Assembly (NCBI GenBank): GCA_033239125.1
Contig: BSWB01000001.1
Span: 114,508,916-114,572,915 of the forward strand
DNA: 64,000 nt
Reading direction: 5' to 3'
Source: Fagopyrum homotropicum
Taxonomy: Eukaryota > Streptophyta > Magnoliopsida > Caryophyllales > Polygonaceae
The position numbers and the translations under genes are program-made. Positions 63,373 to 64,000 of this stretch are shown in pieces; the stretch's first letter is position 1; the number at the start of each line of letters is the position of its first letter. The notes beneath the pieces are model-generated. The model was not told the origin of the DNA, made no database searches, and saw only the letters and a program-made list of their open reading frames with translations.

Positions 63373-64000
63373 TGTAACGCCCCAAAATTTTGGCGCGTTT
63401 TAAATGTTTCCGAGTATATTTATTTTTTTTTGGATACGTTCACATAGATTCGTATTATTATTTTCGGAAAAGCCGGGAACGTTTTTCGATCCGAAAATCC
63501 TGTTCCGAGTGCTTTTGATAAATCTAGTGTTTTACTCTCTTTTTCCTTTTTATTTTTTTTTTGTCTTTCCTTTTCTTCTTTTCTTTCTTCCTTCTTTTCT
63601 CTCTCTTCTGTGACTGGTGAGCGTGACCCTCTCCTGAACTGCTTTAGTGACCCCCTCCCCGATATACTGTAGTGTGCTAGTGACCCCTCGCTCACCTCAC
63701 CTCCGACCCCTCGTCCCCTCTGCATCACCTACACCTGGCTACTCGACCTCTCTCACCTGAGCAGCAAGGTCCTTCACCCCTCAATCCTGCATCTCCATTC
63801 TCGCCCAACTCTCTGCTCAACTCACCCTCATTATTCCTTCATCGATACCAGAGGAAGCGCCTTGTCGCCGCTAGGGTGAGAAGACACCAACCACCTCTCT
63901 CGATAGCACCCCCCTTTGAGCCTCGACGGAGGCCAGATCCACCATGGAAGCCACCCTCTGCCGCCTTCTCCTTTTTCCTTCTTCTCTGTTCGCATCTGTC
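63373..64000 (-). repeat. Start of another LTR inserted in E4 gag
   Basis: Begins 'tgtaacgccccaaaa', like the plus-strand start of chromovirus-type LTRs that end GGGGTGTTACA on the minus strand. E4 gag homology ends exactly at 63372. It holds the palindrome CCAAAATTTTGG (63381-63392) and a pyrimidine-rich run (63535-63605). The far end is outside the window, so the identification is tentative. The Lys/Glu-rich minus-strand frame over the pyrimidine run is not supported as a gene. Confidence 0.65.

Larger units (their letters stand above)
60209..64000 (+). mobile_element. E4: Athila-like element, 5' part, right side outside window
   Basis: 5' LTR (60209-61944), primer site and gag are in order on the plus strand. 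It is a different subfamily from E1 and E2: a distinct LTR, a different motif (CCTCGACCGAGG) and diverged gag. Another LTR begins at 63373 inside its gag. Confidence 0.9.

Noticed and set aside
63420..63728. Lys/Glu-rich minus-strand frame near the right edge
   Set aside because: It reads the pyrimidine-rich run of an LTR backwards. Low complexity and no second copy to support it.

Overview
This window looks like nuclear DNA from a flowering plant, probably a eudicot with a large repeat-rich genome. I found no host gene, rRNA or tRNA. Nearly all of it is LTR retrotransposons, nested and mostly broken. The plant assignment rests on Athila-type Ty3/gypsy elements with tRNA-Asp primer sites, chromovirus Ty3/gypsy elements with initiator-Met primer sites, and a SIRE/Maximus-like Ty1/copia element. 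The species cannot be told from the sequence.

Layout, left to right. (1) 1-3868: N1, a minus-strand non-autonomous Athila-related element with its own ORF and 5' LTR, cut by the window edge. (2) 3869-5051: unclassified DNA with GCAGGGGCGG repeats. (3) 5052-11151: N2, a second minus-strand element of the N1 type; its right LTR is fused to (4) T3, a minus-strand chromovirus running 11152-46573. T3's right LTR is split by two plus-strand Athila elements: E1 (17857-31937, target duplication ACATA) and E2 (32244-45529, target duplication GTACC). E1 carries a solo LTR of the N1/N2 type (25549-27362, duplication GTACT). (5) 46574-52939: a minus-strand copia element, interrupted by an LTR at 50771-52199. 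(6) 52940-60208: T4, a second chromovirus copy whose LTR holds a solo Athila LTR (54478-56075, duplication CTGGC). (7) 60209-end: E4, an Athila-like element in which another LTR starts at 63373.

How the parts relate. E1 and E2 have the same plan: LTR, tRNA-Asp primer site, gag, protease, RT, RNase H, integrase, a conserved hairpin, a third ORF, a 1.3-kb non-coding tail, LTR. N1 and N2 keep the LTR ends, primer site, hairpin and tail but replace gag-pol with an unrelated-looking acidic coiled-coil ORF, so they would depend on proteins supplied in trans. E2 gag-pol has seven stop codons and no frameshift; E1 also has frameshifts.

The most unusual signal is a set of short palindromic or near-palindromic motifs, one per element family: CCACGGCCGTGG (E1, E2, N2 and the solo LTRs), AAAATCGGCCGATTTT (N1), CCGCAGGGGCGG (T3, T4, 3869-5051), CCTCGACCGAGG (E4) and TTTCAAGGCCTTGAAA (copia). 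They form clusters in LTRs, in polyprotein linkers (in frame) and near the third ORF. N1 and N2 have homologous LTR sites in which all the motif copies have switched together. I know of no named system matching this.
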